Assembly (NCBI RefSeq): GCF_022843985.1
Contig: NZ_JALHMP010000014.1
Location: 48,606 to 112,605 of the forward strand
From: Phreatobacter sp.
GTDB taxonomy: Bacteria > Pseudomonadota > Alphaproteobacteria > Rhizobiales > Phreatobacteraceae
Length of the DNA: 64,000 bases
Direction: 5' to 3'
Part shown: piece by piece, positions 54,818 through 63,079 of the stretch
Layout: each line of letters begins with the position of its first letter
How positions within the stretch are numbered: position 1 is the first letter of the stretch
The notes under the pieces: model-generated
Told to the model about the DNA's origin: nothing
The model's input: only the letters and a program-made list of their open reading frames with translations
Database searches by the model: none
Position numbers and translations under genes: made by a program

Positions 54818-54918
54818 GGGATCAGGAACACCGGCGCAAGGTCGATCGGGGCCGGTCAGGATAGCATCCGCCGGGGGGAAAGCCGCAAGCGCGGCGGCGG
54901 TCCAGGTCTGCGAAACGC

Positions 54919-54942
54919 AAAAGGGCGGCCCGCGGGCCGCCC
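54919..54942 (-). terminator. Rho-independent terminator after rpoZ
   Basis: A perfect 20-bp palindrome GGGCGGCCCG/CGGGCCGCCC, followed by TTTT on the reverse strand. It ends the rpoZ transcript before rel, so rel needs its own promoter in the remaining gap or read-through. Confidence 0.85.
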
Positions 54943-54965
54943 TGAACGCTGACAGGCGCAACGGC

Positions 54966-55355
54966 TCACATGCCGTCGTCGTCGTCGGTGTCCTCCGGCG
55001 GCTTCAGCCCTTCCAGGCCGCGCAGCAGGTCTTCCTCGCTCATGCGGTCCATGGTCACGTCGGCATCGTCGGCGGTGGCGCCGGGCGCGGCGATCATCGG
55101 CACCATGTCCGGCTCGGGCTCGTCGACCTCGACATATTTCTGCAGCGAGTGGATCAGGTCCTCGCGCAGGTCGTCGGGCGAGACGGTCGCATCGGCGATC
55201 TCGCGCAGGGCGACGACCGGGTTCTTGTCGCGGTCGCGGTCGATGGTGATCGGCGAGCCGGCGGCGAGCATGCGTGCCCGGTGGCTGGCGACGAGCACGA
55301 GCTCAAAGCGGTTATCGACCTTGTCGATGCAATCCTCGACGGTGACGCGAGCCAT
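54966..55355 (-). CDS. rpoZ: DNA-directed RNA polymerase omega subunit
   Basis: A 129-residue omega: [30 protein letters not shown] is the conserved N-terminal fold, followed by an acidic tail ending DDDDG, longer than in gamma-proteobacteria as usual in this class. It helps assemble RNA polymerase and forms part of the ppGpp site, which suits its place beside rel. Confidence 0.96.
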   Translation of the reverse strand: MARVTVEDCIDKVDNRFELVLVASHRARMLAAGSPITIDRDRDKNPVVALREIADATVSPDDLREDLIHSLQKYVEVDEPEPDMVPMIAAPGATADDADVTMDRMSEEDLLRGLEGLKPPEDTDDDDGM

Positions 55356-55707
55356 CGCTAGTCCTTGAAAACGTGGGGATGGAGCCTGGGGACAGGCATC
55401 TGTCCGGCAAGCTGGGCTGTATAGCCATTGATGCGCCGCGATACAAGGCTCTTGGGCGCCGCAACCGGCGCCGGGCGCTTTCCACCCGCAGACCGGCGCC
55501 ACAGCCGCATGGGAACCTTGCGGAACCCAGGCGGATTATCAGATTGTCCCCGGAGAATGAACTTGCTATCCAAAGGACGAACAGGCTACGACCATTCTAA
55601 AGGCGTCGTTCGCTTTCCGTTTTTTTCACCGAAGTCGCCCGTCCCGCCCATTTCGCGCCGGTTGTACCGTATTCTTCACTGAATTGACTGCTCAAGGACG
55701 CTACGTC
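55356..55707. other. Divergent intergenic region, 352 bp
   Basis: Lies between rpoZ and the NYN gene. No gene or RNA is recognised. It is less GC-rich near 55560-55700 (TTTTTTTCACC, TGTACCGTATTC), where the rightward promoter probably sits; the leftward rpoZ promoter should be near 55380-55450. Confidence 0.4.
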
Positions 55708-56355
55708 ATGTCGCCAGGAACCGAGCGGATTGCCCTCTTCATCGATGGCGCCAACCTTTACGCTACCGCGAAGACCCTCGGCTTCGACATCGACTACAAA
55801 CGTCTGCTGGGAGAGTTCCGCAGCCGCGGCTACCTGCTGCGCGCCTATTATTACACCGCGCTGGTCGAGGACCAGGAATATTCGTCCATCCGGCCGCTGA
55901 TCGACTGGCTGGACTATAACGGCTTCACCGTCGTCACCAAGGCGGCCAAGGAGTTCACCGATTCCCTCGGCCGCCGGAAGGTGAAGGGGAACATGGACAT
56001 CGAACTCGCCGTCGACGCCATGGAACTGGCCCCCCGCATCGACCATATCGTCCTGTTCTCCGGCGACGGCGACTTCCGCTCGCTGGTCGAGGCCCTGCAG
56101 CGCCGCGGCGTCAAGGTGTCGGTCGTTTCCACCGTCTCGGTGCAGCCGGCCATGATCGCCGACGAGTTGCGCCGCCAGGCCGACGAGTTCATCGACCTTG
56201 CCCATCTGGCCCAGCGGGTCGGCCGCGATCCGGCCGAGCGGCCCCTCCGGGCGCCGGGCACCGAGGTGCCGGGGTTCGTGCGCGACCGGCCGCGGCCGCC
56301 GCGGCCAGCCTCGCCCTCGACCCCCGGTGCCGGCGACGATTTCGCCGATCGCTGA
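55708..56355 (+). CDS. NYN-domain (LabA/DUF88-like) nuclease
   Basis: A 215-residue protein with a PIN-like NYN fold: ALFIDGANLYATAK (Asp), VKGNMDIELAVDAM (Asp) and LFSGDGDFRSLVEAL (Asp) supply the acidic metal site. The last ~35 residues are Pro/Arg-rich. Predicted RNA-cleaving enzyme; targets unknown. It overlaps nothing but is followed 6 bp later by the uracil-DNA glycosylase gene, hence an operon. Confidence 0.92.
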   Translation: MSPGTERIALFIDGANLYATAKTLGFDIDYKRLLGEFRSRGYLLRAYYYTALVEDQEYSSIRPLIDWLDYNGFTVVTKAAKEFTDSLGRRKVKGNMDIELAVDAMELAPRIDHIVLFSGDGDFRSLVEALQRRGVKVSVVSTVSVQPAMIADELRRQADEFIDLAHLAQRVGRDPAERPLRAPGTEVPGFVRDRPRPPRPASPSTPGAGDDFADR

Positions 56356-56361
56356 CCGGCC

Positions 56362-57000
56362 ATGGCCCGTCCGGACCAGCCGGGGCGCGACTGCCCCCTC
56401 TGCCCGCGCCTCGTCGCCTTCCGCCAGCGCCAGCGCGGGGCCCATGCCGACTGGCACAATGCGCCGGTCCCCTCCTTCGGCAGCGCCGAGGCGCGCCTGC
56501 TCATCGTCGGCCTCGCTCCCGGCCTGCAGGGTGCCAACCGCACCGGACGGCCCTTCACCGGCGACTGGGCCGGAGACCTGCTCTACGAGACGCTGATCGG
56601 CTTCGGCTTCGCCCGCGGCACCTATGACGAGCGGCCCGACGACGGCCTCACCCTCATCGACACCCGCATCACCAATGCGGTGCGCTGCGTCCCGCCGGAG
56701 AACAAGCCGACGACGGAGGAGATCGCCACGTGCCGGGCTTTCCTCACCGCCACCATCGCCGCCATGCCCCGCCTTGCCGCCGTCGTCACCCTCGGCAAGA
56801 TCGGCCATGACAGTGCCGTGCGGGCGCTCGGCCTGAAACCGGCACGGGTGCCGTTCAGCCATGGCGGGGTCCATGCGCTCGACGCCGTCACGCTGTTCTC
56901 CAGCTATCATTGCTCGCGCTACAACACGAATACCGGTGTGCTGACGCCGCAGATGTTCAGGGACGTGTTCGCCGCCGTCAGACGCCATCTCGACGCGTGA
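56362..57000 (+). CDS. Uracil-DNA glycosylase family 5 (UDGb)
   Basis: A 212-residue Fe-S glycosylase: cysteines in CPLCPRLV and in CVPPENKPTTEEIATC hold the cluster. GLAPGLQGANRTGRPFTGDWAGD is the family-5 active-site motif (no Asp/Asn water activator as in family 1) and SSYHCSRYNTNTG is the DNA-binding loop. It removes uracil and related damaged bases. Operonic with the NYN gene. Confidence 0.95.
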   Translation: MARPDQPGRDCPLCPRLVAFRQRQRGAHADWHNAPVPSFGSAEARLLIVGLAPGLQGANRTGRPFTGDWAGDLLYETLIGFGFARGTYDERPDDGLTLIDTRITNAVRCVPPENKPTTEEIATCRAFLTATIAAMPRLAAVVTLGKIGHDSAVRALGLKPARVPFSHGGVHALDAVTLFSSYHCSRYNTNTGVLTPQMFRDVFAAVRRHLDA

Positions 57001-57102
57001 GTTCACGGCTTCGTGACAGCACCTCCGCCTCCACTGGGCGCATGAGTCGGGTTCCAGGAAGGACCGCACCGACAAGCCGGTCCGCGATCACGGGAGAGAA
57101 TC

Positions 57103-57822
57103 ATGAACCGACGCCACGCCCTCAAGCTGTTCGGCACCGCCGCCGCCATCGGCACGATGATGGCCATTCCGGCCAGCCACAAGGTCTATGCCCAGGCCGC
57201 CAGTGGCCCCTTCACCCTGCCGCCGCTCGGCTATGCCTATGACGCGCTCGAGCCGCATATCGACAAGATGACGATGGAGGTCCATCACACCCGCCATCAC
57301 GCGGCCTTCCTCGGCGGCCTCAACACCGCTTCCCAGAGTTATGCCGAACTGACCCCCGCCAATACCGAAAAGGTGCTGCGCAAGCTGTCCGACGTGCCGC
57401 AGAACCTGCGCACCGGCGTGCGCAACCAGCTCGGCGGCCATTGGAACCACGCCCATTTCTGGGATGTCATGACGCCCGGCGGCGCCAGGCAGCCCGGCGG
57501 CGCGCTGCTCCAGGCGATCAATGCCACTTTCGGCGATGTCGACAAGATGCGCCAGCAGTTCAACCAGACCTCGGTCGGCCGCTTCGGCTCAGGCTGGGGC
57601 TGGCTGGTGGTCGGCAGCGACGGCAAGCTCGCCATCGTCTCGACGCCCAACCAGGACAACCCGCTGATGGACGGCGTCAAGGGCGTGGTCATGGGCATCG
57701 ACGTGTGGGAACACGCCTATTACCTCAAGTACCAGAACCGCCGGGCCGACTACGTCACCACCTGGTGGAACGTCGTGAACTGGGACAAGGCCGCCGCCAA
57801 CCTCCAGAAGGCGATGGGCTGA
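57103..57822 (+). CDS. Exported Fe/Mn superoxide dismutase
   Basis: A 239-residue protein with a twin-arginine-type leader ([17 protein letters not shown]; hydrophobic stretch to about residue 30, ending VYAQA) followed by a complete Fe/Mn SOD. Metal ligands are visible: His in [11 protein letters not shown], His in WNHAHFW, Asp and His in [10 protein letters not shown]. Activity residues [11 protein letters not shown] and GSGWGWLVV are present. Folded and metallated before export, it would protect the periplasm. Single gene. Confidence 0.94.
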   Translation: MNRRHALKLFGTAAAIGTMMAIPASHKVYAQAASGPFTLPPLGYAYDALEPHIDKMTMEVHHTRHHAAFLGGLNTASQSYAELTPANTEKVLRKLSDVPQNLRTGVRNQLGGHWNHAHFWDVMTPGGARQPGGALLQAINATFGDVDKMRQQFNQTSVGRFGSGWGWLVVGSDGKLAIVSTPNQDNPLMDGVKGVVMGIDVWEHAYYLKYQNRRADYVTTWWNVVNWDKAAANLQKAMG

Positions 57823-57939
57823 CGATCCGGCTGAGGACGGCGCCGGCGGGCCTGCCCCCACCTGCCGGCCGCCGCCTGACGCCGCATCGGCGAATCCCCG
57901 GTTGCTGTCGCAGCCATGGTTTTGCCGGCGGTCGCGGCC

Positions 57940-58335
57940 TCAGGCCGAGACCTGGCCGTGATAGCTGAGGAATTCCAGCAGCGAGCCGTCGGGATCACGG
58001 AAATAGACGGATATGGCCGGTCCCCTCACCCCGTTGGTCGCCACCGGGCCGAGTTCGACGGCGACGCCGCAAGCGGCAAGATGCGCCGCCGCGCCGGCGA
58101 TCGGGCCCTCCCATTCGAAACAGATGTCGGAATTGCCCGGCATGACCGGCACGCGGGCGACCGCATTGACATGGCCGATGCCCGGCCCGTGGCAGTTCAG
58201 GCGGATGTCGCCGATGCGGTAGGCGAACCCGGCGCCGCGCGGCACGACCTCCGCCCCCAGCACGTCGCGGTAGAAGGCGTTGGACCGCGCCCAGTCGCTG
58301 ACATGAATGACCACGTGGTCGAGCTTGTAGGCCAT
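57940..58335 (-). CDS. VOC (glyoxalase-fold) family protein
   Basis: A 131-residue beta-alpha-beta-beta-beta repeat protein: LDHVVIHVSDWARSNAFYRDVLGAE and YFRDPDGSLLEFLSYHG bear the metal His and Glu of the vicinal oxygen chelate fold. The start at 58335 has GAGGAGAA before it. Substrate unknown. Confidence 0.9.
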   Translation of the reverse strand: MAYKLDHVVIHVSDWARSNAFYRDVLGAEVVPRGAGFAYRIGDIRLNCHGPGIGHVNAVARVPVMPGNSDICFEWEGPIAGAAAHLAACGVAVELGPVATNGVRGPAISVYFRDPDGSLLEFLSYHGQVSA

Positions 58336-58457
58336 GACGGTTCTCCTCAGGCGAGATGAGCGAAGGCAGGGCGCTGGATCAAGGGGTACGGGGGATCGAA
58401 TGAAACTGCGCACGGGTGCCGGACAGCCCCCGGTGAGGACCTCCACACCCCTCACCG

Positions 58458-58549
58458 CGTCATGCCCGGCCTCGTGCCGGGCATCCACGACTTCCTTCAG
58501 CGACGGTCGTGTTCAAGTCGTGGATGGCCGGGACAAGCCCGGCCATGAC
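58458..58549. repeat. REP/BIME-like palindromic repeat, copy 3
   Basis: A third, more diverged copy of the element at 36208-36297 (arms CGTCATGCCCGGC / GGCCATGAC, inner CATCCACGACTT / AAGTCGTGGATG). It lies in the gap between the VOC gene and the 3' end of smpB. Confidence 0.88.
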
Positions 58550-58593
58550 CGATGGGTCGGTGCTTCGCGGCCTTCTGCCGTGACAGCCGCGCC

Positions 58594-59067
58594 CTACCCC
58601 CGGTCCCTCATGATCCGCGCCTGGTCGCGCTGCCAGTCGCGCTTCTTCTCGGTGTCGCGCTTGTCGTGCAGCTTCTTGCCGCGGGCCAGCGCCAGCTGCA
58701 GCTTGGCGCGGCCCTGCTCGTTGAAATAGAGCTTGAGCGGCACGACGGTGAGCCCGTCGCGCTGCACGGCGCCGGTCAGCTTGGCGATCTCGCGCTTGTG
58801 CAGGAGCAGGCGGCGCGGCCGCTTCGGCTCGTGGTTGAAGCGGTTGGCCTGCAGATATTCGGGAATGTTGCAGTTGAAGAGAAAGAACTCGTTGCCCGAG
58901 GGGCCGGCATAGCTTTCCCCGATCGTCGCCTTGGCGGCGCGCAGCGACTTGACCTCGGTGCCGGTGAGCTGGAGGCCGGCCTCGAACGTGTCGAGGATCT
59001 CGTAGTCGAAGCGTCCGCGCCGGTTCTCGGCGATGACCTTGATCTTGGGGTCCGGCTTGGCCGCCAT
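58594..59067 (-). CDS. smpB: SsrA-binding protein
   Basis: A 157-residue Smp[38 protein letters not shown]-like [30 protein letters not shown] and the C-terminal [15 protein letters not shown] tail. It delivers tmRNA to stalled ribosomes. No ssrA gene is in the window. It follows dapA by 22 bp and is probably co-transcribed with it. Confidence 0.97.
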   Translation of the reverse strand: MAAKPDPKIKVIAENRRGRFDYEILDTFEAGLQLTGTEVKSLRAAKATIGESYAGPSGNEFFLFNCNIPEYLQANRFNHEPKRPRRLLLHKREIAKLTGAVQRDGLTVVPLKLYFNEQGRAKLQLALARGKKLHDKRDTEKKRDWQRDQARIMRDRG

Positions 59068-59089
59068 GGCGTGTGCTCTGCCTCCCCCG

Positions 59090-59974
59090 TCAGTTCATCA
59101 GCCCGGCATGGACGAGGGCCTTCTTCAAGGTCTCGCGGGTGGCCGGGGACGCCGCCACCATGGGCAGGCGCACCTCGTCCGCCATGCGGCCGAGCAGGCT
59201 GAGCGCCGCCTTGGAGGGAGCCGGGTTCGGCTCGACGAAGAGGGCCTGGTGCAGCGGGAACAGCTTGTCCTGGATCTCCAGCGCCTTGGCAAAGTCGCCG
59301 GCGAGGCAGGCGTTCTGGAAGGCGGCGCAGAGGCGCGGCGCGACATTCGCAGTCACCGAAATGCAGCCATGGCCGCCATGGGCCATGTGGGCGAGCGCGG
59401 TGCCATCCTCGCCGGAGAGCTGGATGAAGTCCTTGCCGCAGGCCTGGCGCTGGGCCGAGACGCGGTCGAGCTTCATCGTCGCGTCCTTGACGCCGACGAT
59501 ATTGGGGATTTCGGCGAGACGCGCCATGGTCTCCACGCTCATCTCCACCACCGAGCGCGGCGGGATGTTGTAGATGAAGATCGGCAGCGCGGTGGCTTCG
59601 GCGATGGCCTTGAAGTGCCGGTAGAGGCCCTCCTGGCTCGGCTTGTTGTAATAGGGCGTGACGTGCAGCAGGCCCTGGGCGCCGGCCTTCTCCGCATGGC
59701 GCGAGAAGTCGATGGCCTCGGCCGTATTGTTGGAGCCGGCACCGGCCATGACCGGCACGCGGCCCCGGGCCTCGTCGATGGCCCATTCGACGACGCGCTT
59801 ATGCTCGTCATGGCTCAGCGTCGGGCTCTCGCCGGTGGTGCCGACCGGGACGATGCCGTGGGAGCCCTCGGTGATCACCCAGTCCACATGGGCGCGGAAC
59901 GCCTTCTCGTCCACCTTGCCGTCCTTGAACGGGGTGACGAGGGCAGGCAGCGATCCCTTGAACAGGCTGGACAT
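59090..59974 (-). CDS. dapA: 4-hydroxy-tetrahydrodipicolinate synthase
   Basis: A 294-residue aldolase: [14 protein letters not shown] (substrate Thr region), [14 protein letters not shown] (proton-relay Tyr), [11 protein letters not shown] with the Schiff-base lysine. First step of lysine and diaminopimelate synthesis. Usual length. The gap to the rightward gene at 60251 is where foreign-looking DNA begins. Confidence 0.97.
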   Translation of the reverse strand: MSSLFKGSLPALVTPFKDGKVDEKAFRAHVDWVITEGSHGIVPVGTTGESPTLSHDEHKRVVEWAIDEARGRVPVMAGAGSNNTAEAIDFSRHAEKAGAQGLLHVTPYYNKPSQEGLYRHFKAIAEATALPIFIYNIPPRSVVEMSVETMARLAEIPNIVGVKDATMKLDRVSAQRQACGKDFIQLSGEDGTALAHMAHGGHGCISVTANVAPRLCAAFQNACLAGDFAKALEIQDKLFPLHQALFVEPNPAPSKAALSLLGRMADEVRLPMVAASPATRETLKKALVHAGLMN

Positions 59975-60152
59975 GGAGCACTCTCCGGACAACGAGGCGA
60001 CAGGCGGCGCAAGGCCGCGAAAGGCCGGCCACAAAGCCTTGTGACGGCCGCAACGTCAAGGGTGGCGGGCGGCGGCGCGGGTACGGTAAGGCCATGGCGA
60101 CGCGCGTCGTTTCGTCCAACCATCGGCGATCGTCTGGTGTCTTTGCGTATTC

Positions 60153-60178
60153 GGGTTCATAGTGGGTTCATAGTGGGT
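60153..60178. repeat. Tandem 11-bp direct repeat
   Basis: GGGTTCATAGT occurs twice in a row, followed by GGGT. The unit is about one helical turn, in the 5' region of the probable restriction gene. It may be a regulator site or a slippage-prone tract that shifts the reading frame of the upstream start choices. Confidence 0.6.
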
Positions 60179-60250
60179 CGAGAAGACGACGTAAACCTGC
60201 GCTTCCCTATCCTTCATACACTGGTGCTGCCTTGGGTTCTCAATCAAAAA

Positions 60251-61108
60251 ATGACAATGTACGGGCCGGATATTCTCGTTCGCACGTTATCTTTGGTGAC
60301 GCGTGAAGATCGCTACAAAAACAAGTGGCAGTACCACTCTCGCAGCGACCATCATTCGAAGGTCGCGTGCTGGGGCATTGTTTTCGACCTGATGCGAGCA
60401 TGCCCACTGTTGCGGAAACATGTTGCTGGCGACCTCGTCTTTTTCGGCATCAATCACGAAATGAAGGATTTCGTACAGGATCAGAAAAAGGATCTCGATC
60501 TCGTCATCTGCACAGCCTCAAGTGCCGCGACCCTGTCGCGAAGCGAGACATTCGCCTCGTTAGTGCAGGCCTACCAAATCCAGTTGGCTCCGGACGAGGC
60601 GCTTGAACTTGCGCGCCTTCCCGAACTGTACCGTGCGCCGGTCGGAAGTGTGCTTATGGCCCTTGAGGCGAAGGCCTGCATGACGGCTCACCAGAGGGCC
60701 TTACCGCGCCTCTATTCGGAGCTGAACTCCTCGCATCTGACGGTTCATGGCGCTTCCGACCAGGCGATCGCTGCCGGCTTTACGATGGTAAACGCCGCAA
60801 GCCGTTACTTGAGTCCGGATCTCAACAAGCGAAACCGGCAGAACGACCCCGAATGGAGTGACCACAGGCAACCGCGGGATGCTCAACTGGCCGTCGATAA
60901 GATGCGGCAGTTGCCGAGGCGCTCGCGGACCGGAGATGCGGGCTACGACGCCCTAGCGATCGTCGTCGTGGATTGCACCAATGACGGTTCCCCGGTCCGA
61001 CTGGTAGAGACGCCGCCGGCCCCTCAGCCCGGCGAAATCTACCACTATGCCTCGATGATCGATCGGCTGGCCCACATCTATGCGACGAGATTCAAGGACT
61101 TCGGCTAG
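60251..61108 (+). CDS. Probable restriction endonuclease, unrecognised family
   Basis: A 285-residue protein (in-frame alternative starts: GTG 60173 or GTG 60137, which would add 26-38 residues; none has a clear ribosome site). KKDLDLVI (about 79-86) followed by VLMALEAKACM (Glu139-Ala-Lys141) can be read as a PD-(D/E)xK nuclease core. The segment LPRLYSELNSSHLTVHGASDQAIAAGF may be part of its fold. It has no clear family assignment. Context is decisive: it ends against a vsr relic and faces a C5-cytosine methyltransferase. The gene is visibly AT-richer than its neighbours. Confidence 0.65.
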   Translation: MTMYGPDILVRTLSLVTREDRYKNKWQYHSRSDHHSKVACWGIVFDLMRACPLLRKHVAGDLVFFGINHEMKDFVQDQKKDLDLVICTASSAATLSRSETFASLVQAYQIQLAPDEALELARLPELYRAPVGSVLMALEAKACMTAHQRALPRLYSELNSSHLTVHGASDQAIAAGFTMVNAASRYLSPDLNKRNRQNDPEWSDHRQPRDAQLAVDKMRQLPRRSRTGDAGYDALAIVVVDCTNDGSPVRLVETPPAPQPGEIYHYASMIDRLAHIYATRFKDFG

Positions 61109-61454
61109 TCGCCTCGCCAAAAAGTCCTATCCTTCATCTCGCATTCCCAGATGATCTCGACCCGAAAGCCGGCTCGCCTCAAAGCGCGAGAGACCTTCGC
61201 ATCGCGGAGGTCGTTGCGCGCGAACTTGGAACGCCAGAATTCGGTGTTCGTTTAGGTATCGTCGCACGCGGACAGTTCTTGTGATGATGCCAGTAGCAGC
61301 CGTTTGCGAAAATCGCCCGCTTTCGCCTGTTATGGGGAAAATCGCGCGAGCCGGAAGGAGACTTGACGTTTAGGCGGTATGCGACGCCGCCCGCACGAAG
61401 AAGGTAGGCGACAGACAGTTCTGCAGCCGCGCCATGTTGCCTCACCTGCTCCAT
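61105..61454 (-). pseudogene. vsr: Frameshifted very-short-patch repair endonuclease (vsr)
   Basis: The first part (MEQVRQHGAAAELSVAYLL ... YRLNVKSPSGSRDF ... FANGCYWHHHKNC) is Vsr-like with the catalytic Asp and the GCxWHxH histidines. After RATIPKR near 61245-61255 the frame is lost; the C-terminal half continues in another frame (NTEFWRSKFARNDLRDAK, then a GFRVEIIWECEM end) to a stop at 61105-61107. A 1-base loss explains it. The stop overlaps the convergent nuclease gene by 2 bp. It may be a true relic or a sequencing error. Confidence 0.88.
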
Positions 61455-61491
61455 GAGGGCGCTGCGCTTTACGTCGTCACGAGCGACGGGC

Positions 61492-62673
61492 TCACTCGGC
61501 GGCGATGGCTTGGAGGTCGGAATGATACCTCGTGCCGCGCTGGTGCTCGTCCATCACGGCGAGATGATCACGTAGTCGCGGCAGAAAGCCCGGAACGAAC
61601 CGCAGGGTGCTCCGATCAGTGCGCGCCAGAAACCCTCTCGTGGCGCGTGCAGAAAGCAGTTTGCCTCCGAAGGACAGGAATTCCGCAAGAGGCTGTCGCT
61701 CCCTCCAGACCGGATATCCGCCGATCGTCACTTTCAGCCTGTGATCCCCATCGAACCGCGCAGCTCGCGGCCAGCGTCCGTCCGCGTCTAGCACACCGTC
61801 TCGATCACGTTGATGCGAGCCCGGCCTCGCCAACCTGCCGCCTAGCCACTCCGCGACCGGCACCGTCACCGCATTACCGACCAGCGACCAGCGAAGCGAT
61901 GGACGAGAGGATGTTTCCGTCGGCTTGGTCCAGTCCGCCTCGAAGCCTTGCAACCGCTCGGCATCGCGAATGTCGGGGGTAATCGCAGAGCCGTCGGGCA
62001 GCAATATCGCCGGTGGTGAAGCGATACCTACGGTAGATCCGTTCTTGAGCGTCGGGACCGCGTCGGGTGCCCAACCCAAGCCCCGTACTCCCTCGGTCCA
62101 ATAAAATCCGTGGGCATGCGTCGAGAGCGAAGTCTGCAAAATAGGAACCGGGACATCGTCGGCGAACAAGACATCCGCGGGATCGACGTCAGTGGTAGTT
62201 GCCACGAACAGGACCCGTTCGCGCCTTTGGGGCAGGAAGGCCAATGAGTTTACGACGCGATAAGCCCACCTGTACCCTCGGGCTTCGAATTCTTCGACCA
62301 GCGTTCTCAGAGCGCGGCCCTGGTCGAGATGGAGCATGAAAGACACATTCTCCAGCACCACCCAGGGAACCCGGTTCTGATCGAGCAATCTGAAGACGTG
62401 CCCGACCAACCCGGACCTCTTGCCCGTGATTCCAGCGGTCCGTCCTGCTTGGCTTAAGTCCTGACACGGAAAGCCGCCGACGACGAGGTCGACATCCCCC
62501 GGCAACGCATGCAACTGGGCGATGTCGGCCTCGATCGGAACACCCGGAAACCTCGCAGCCAGAACCGCCCTTGCAGGCTCCCAAATCTCGCACAGCATCA
62601 GAGATCTGTGACCCGCGGCCGCAAAGCCCGCTTCCAATCCGCCGATGCCTGCGAAGAGACCTGCGACCTTCAT
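61492..62673 (-). CDS. DNA (cytosine-5-)-methyltransferase with C-terminal extension
   Basis: A 393-residue C5 methyltransferase. Motif I is FAGIGG (7-12), catalytic motif IV PCQ (69-71), motif VI ENV (108-110), motif VIII QRRERV (149-154), motif X GNAVTVPVAEWLG (266-278). After motif X comes an unusual ~113-residue tail (281-393). The start at 62673 has TTGGAG upstream. It should protect DNA from the nuclease encoded next door. The gene has a more mixed base use than dapA or slt. Confidence 0.93.
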   Translation of the reverse strand: MKVAGLFAGIGGLEAGFAAAGHRSLMLCEIWEPARAVLAARFPGVPIEADIAQLHALPGDVDLVVGGFPCQDLSQAGRTAGITGKRSGLVGHVFRLLDQNRVPWVVLENVSFMLHLDQGRALRTLVEEFEARGYRWAYRVVNSLAFLPQRRERVLFVATTTDVDPADVLFADDVPVPILQTSLSTHAHGFYWTEGVRGLGWAPDAVPTLKNGSTVGIASPPAILLPDGSAITPDIRDAERLQGFEADWTKPTETSSRPSLRWSLVGNAVTVPVAEWLGGRLARPGSHQRDRDGVLDADGRWPRAARFDGDHRLKVTIGGYPVWRERQPLAEFLSFGGKLLSARATRGFLARTDRSTLRFVPGFLPRLRDHLAVMDEHQRGTRYHSDLQAIAAE

Positions 62674-63079
62674 TCCGTCTCCAAGATCATGTCGTGCACA
62701 AAAACCGGTCGAATCGGTCGCTTGCTCTGGGACGGCTCGAACCCAGCGCGAAGCCGCATCATCTGTTCGTATAATGTTCCCATAGAAAACTCCATAGGCC
62801 TTGGAAATCGTCAAGGCCCATGGCCGTCGCAGCTGAACTCGCAAGGCCCAATTATGGGAATACGGTCCTAGATACCACAGAGCGATGCGCTGGTGCAAGC
62901 CCCCCGACAGCGTGCGACGCGCCGCCGCATCCTTAACGGAGCCTTTACCACGTCGCGCGGTTGCCCCCCTCCCCGTCAAGGAAGCGTCAAGGAAAACGGC
63001 CTGATAACCACCTCTCCGAGGCCACATTCCTGTCCGAGTGAGGCCGTTCCGCGTTGTGTATCAGGACGGACCCTCGCCG
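62674..63079. other. Divergent intergenic region, 406 bp
   Basis: Between the methyltransferase and slt genes. No gene is supported. The left half is AT-richer and holds TATAAT-like sequence (62770-62775) with two CTATGG units spaced by about one helical turn on the reverse strand, near the likely methyltransferase promoter. The right half returns to high GC and should contain the slt promoter. Confidence 0.4.

Noticed and set aside
52616..54952. 778-codon open frame on the + strand
   Set aside because: Antisense to rel, which has all its domains; not a gene.
59033..60250. Long upstream extension of the nuclease reading frame
   Set aside because: The frame is open only because it runs antisense to dapA. 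The nuclease gene must start between about 60137 and 60251.
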